Positions 49,430-49,971 of a stretch of 49,971 nt of DNA are shown in pieces. The DNA is taken from NCBI GenBank assembly GCA_028864975.1, contig JAGWLG010000029.1, positions 1 through 49,971 of the forward strand. Direction: 5' to 3'. A program made the translations under genes and the position numbers. The DNA is from Thermoplasmata archaeon (GTDB taxonomy: Archaea; Thermoplasmatota; Thermoplasmata; Lutacidiplasmatales; UBA184). The notes beneath the pieces were generated by a model, which saw nothing but the letters and a program-made list of their open reading frames with translations, made no database searches and had not been told where the DNA came from. How positions within the stretch are numbered: position 1 is the stretch's first letter; each line of letters begins with the position of its first letter.

Positions 49430-49693
49430 TCAGACCCGTGTCTTCCCGGCCCTCAAGGGAGCGAGTAGAACTCCGACCGCAGGTCGTGTCCCTGGGCCCT
49501 GGACGGCCCTCAGACGGGCTTCGTAGACCCGGAGGTCCCGCCGGATCGGGCGCATGAGATCGTCCAGCTGGCTCTTCATGAACGCGAAGCCCTCGGGGTC
49601 GTCGGCCATCTCCTGCCGGGTGCCCTCCAGCGCGTGCTCCAAGCGGCGGAGCGCCCGGCGTGACGCGATGAGTTCGCGTCGAGTTCGAATCAT
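49430..49693 (-). CDS. Small all-helical (coiled-coil) protein
   Basis: An 87-residue protein, nearly all helix: IRTRRELIASRRALRRLEHALE, then PEGFAFMKSQLDDLMRPIRRDLRVYEARL. The pattern, an MIR-x-RRE start and a SQLDDL...YE second helix, recalls the helical N-terminal segment seen in some HTH antitoxin-like proteins, but no HTH follows, so this is weak. The ATG at 49693 has GGAGG seven bases upstream; a GTG two codons earlier is also possible. Function unknown. Confidence 0.55.
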   Translation of the reverse strand: MIRTRRELIASRRALRRLEHALEGTRQEMADDPEGFAFMKSQLDDLMRPIRRDLRVYEARLRAVQGPGTRPAVGVLLAPLRAGKTRV

Positions 49694-49849
49694 GGCCACC
49701 CCTCCATGCGAAGAAGCCCTTTGGACCTATTTGAGCGGTCCTCGGAAAGGCTCTGTCCCAGATTCGGGCCGTGGGTCGGTCAGGTCACTCGTCCGTCCCG
49801 CGTCGGGGCGCCACCTCACCTAGCAGGCGATCTCGTGGTCCCCTTCGCC

Positions 49850-49854
49850 TTTAT
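49850..49854 (+). promoter_or_regulatory. TATA-like box for the gene at the right edge
   Basis: TTTAT centred 28 nt upstream of the GTG at 49880, in otherwise GC-rich DNA, with typical archaeal spacing for a leaderless message. The rest of 49700-49879 holds nothing else I recognise. Confidence 0.5.
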
Positions 49855-49879
49855 CCGTCGCCCACCACGTAGTTCTCCC

Positions 49880-49971
49880 GTGCCCCCCGTCGTCCTTTCC
49901 CTGACCTTCCCTGTGGCCGACCTGCCGCCCCCGGTCCGCTCGGTCATGGCCGAGTTCCGATTGATGGTCAA
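49880..49971 (+). CDS. Start of a gene running off the right edge
   Basis: A GTG at 49880 opens a frame of 30 codons to the window end, beginning (M)PPVVLSLTFPVADLPPP and continuing VRSVMAEFRLMV. It has correct promoter spacing and no stop. The opening strand followed by a helix with a conserved-looking FRxMVN-like end recalls the first residues of TnpB/IS605 OrfB-type proteins, but 30 residues are too few to decide. Confidence 0.45.
   Translation, partial: MPPVVLSLTFPVADLPPPVRSVMAEFRLMV

Overview
The window looks like chromosomal DNA of a GC-rich archaeon, most likely a high-GC terrestrial member of the Thermoplasmatota; this is an inference, since no rRNA or tRNA is present. Supporting signs are TATA-like boxes about 25-30 nt upstream of several start codons with short or no leaders (40023, 38765, 24402, 49880), a Cdc48/VAT-type N-domain, a TPP riboswitch, a VapBC pair, a large Lhr-type helicase, a TauE/DUF1634 pair and a giant repeat-rich surface protein with a C-terminal anchor. 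Several genes (zwf, pgl, gnd, ThiBPQ, uvrB) are of bacterial type and suggest old transfer from bacteria.

Layout. 1-3.9 kb: a thiamine ABC transporter operon (binding protein, permease, ATPase cut by the window edge) behind a TPP riboswitch. 4.0-7.8 kb: a HAD hydrolase, uvrB and larE, the last two coupled by a GTGA overlap. 7.9-10.8 kb: an Lhr-like helicase. 10.9-20.0 kb: one long, tightly packed minus-strand operon, tkt-pgi-gnd-zwf-pgl-glk, followed by a GltD-like oxidoreductase; it encodes a near-complete route from glucose through the oxidative pentose phosphate pathway. 20.3-23.1 kb: a divergent pair, an unknown protein and a glycogen-debranching-type glycosidase, which could supply the glucose. 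23.1-24.4 kb: DUF1634 and TauE/SafE. 24.7-31.1 kb: a 2139-residue surface protein with ten 68-residue repeats and a row of Ig/PKD-like domains.

31-50 kb is an accessory region: many small membrane proteins (one interrupted by an amber codon, one frameshifted), a Nudix hydrolase, small zinc proteins, a stand-alone Cdc48 N-domain joined to a new Trp-periodic repeat domain, VapBC, an AbiE-like regulator/nucleotidyltransferase pair with tandem palindromic operators, a methyltransferase, a non-coding hairpin cluster, an alpha/beta hydrolase, an IS110-family element of the IS1111 type with subterminal inverted repeats, and two separate proteins built from exact 44- and 40-residue TPR-like units carrying a beta insert and a conserved Cys in every unit.

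The main candidates for something undescribed are the Cdc48-N/Trp-repeat protein, the pair of Cys-ladder modified-TPR proteins, the archaeal oxidative pentose phosphate operon, and the possible guide RNA of the IS1111-type element.
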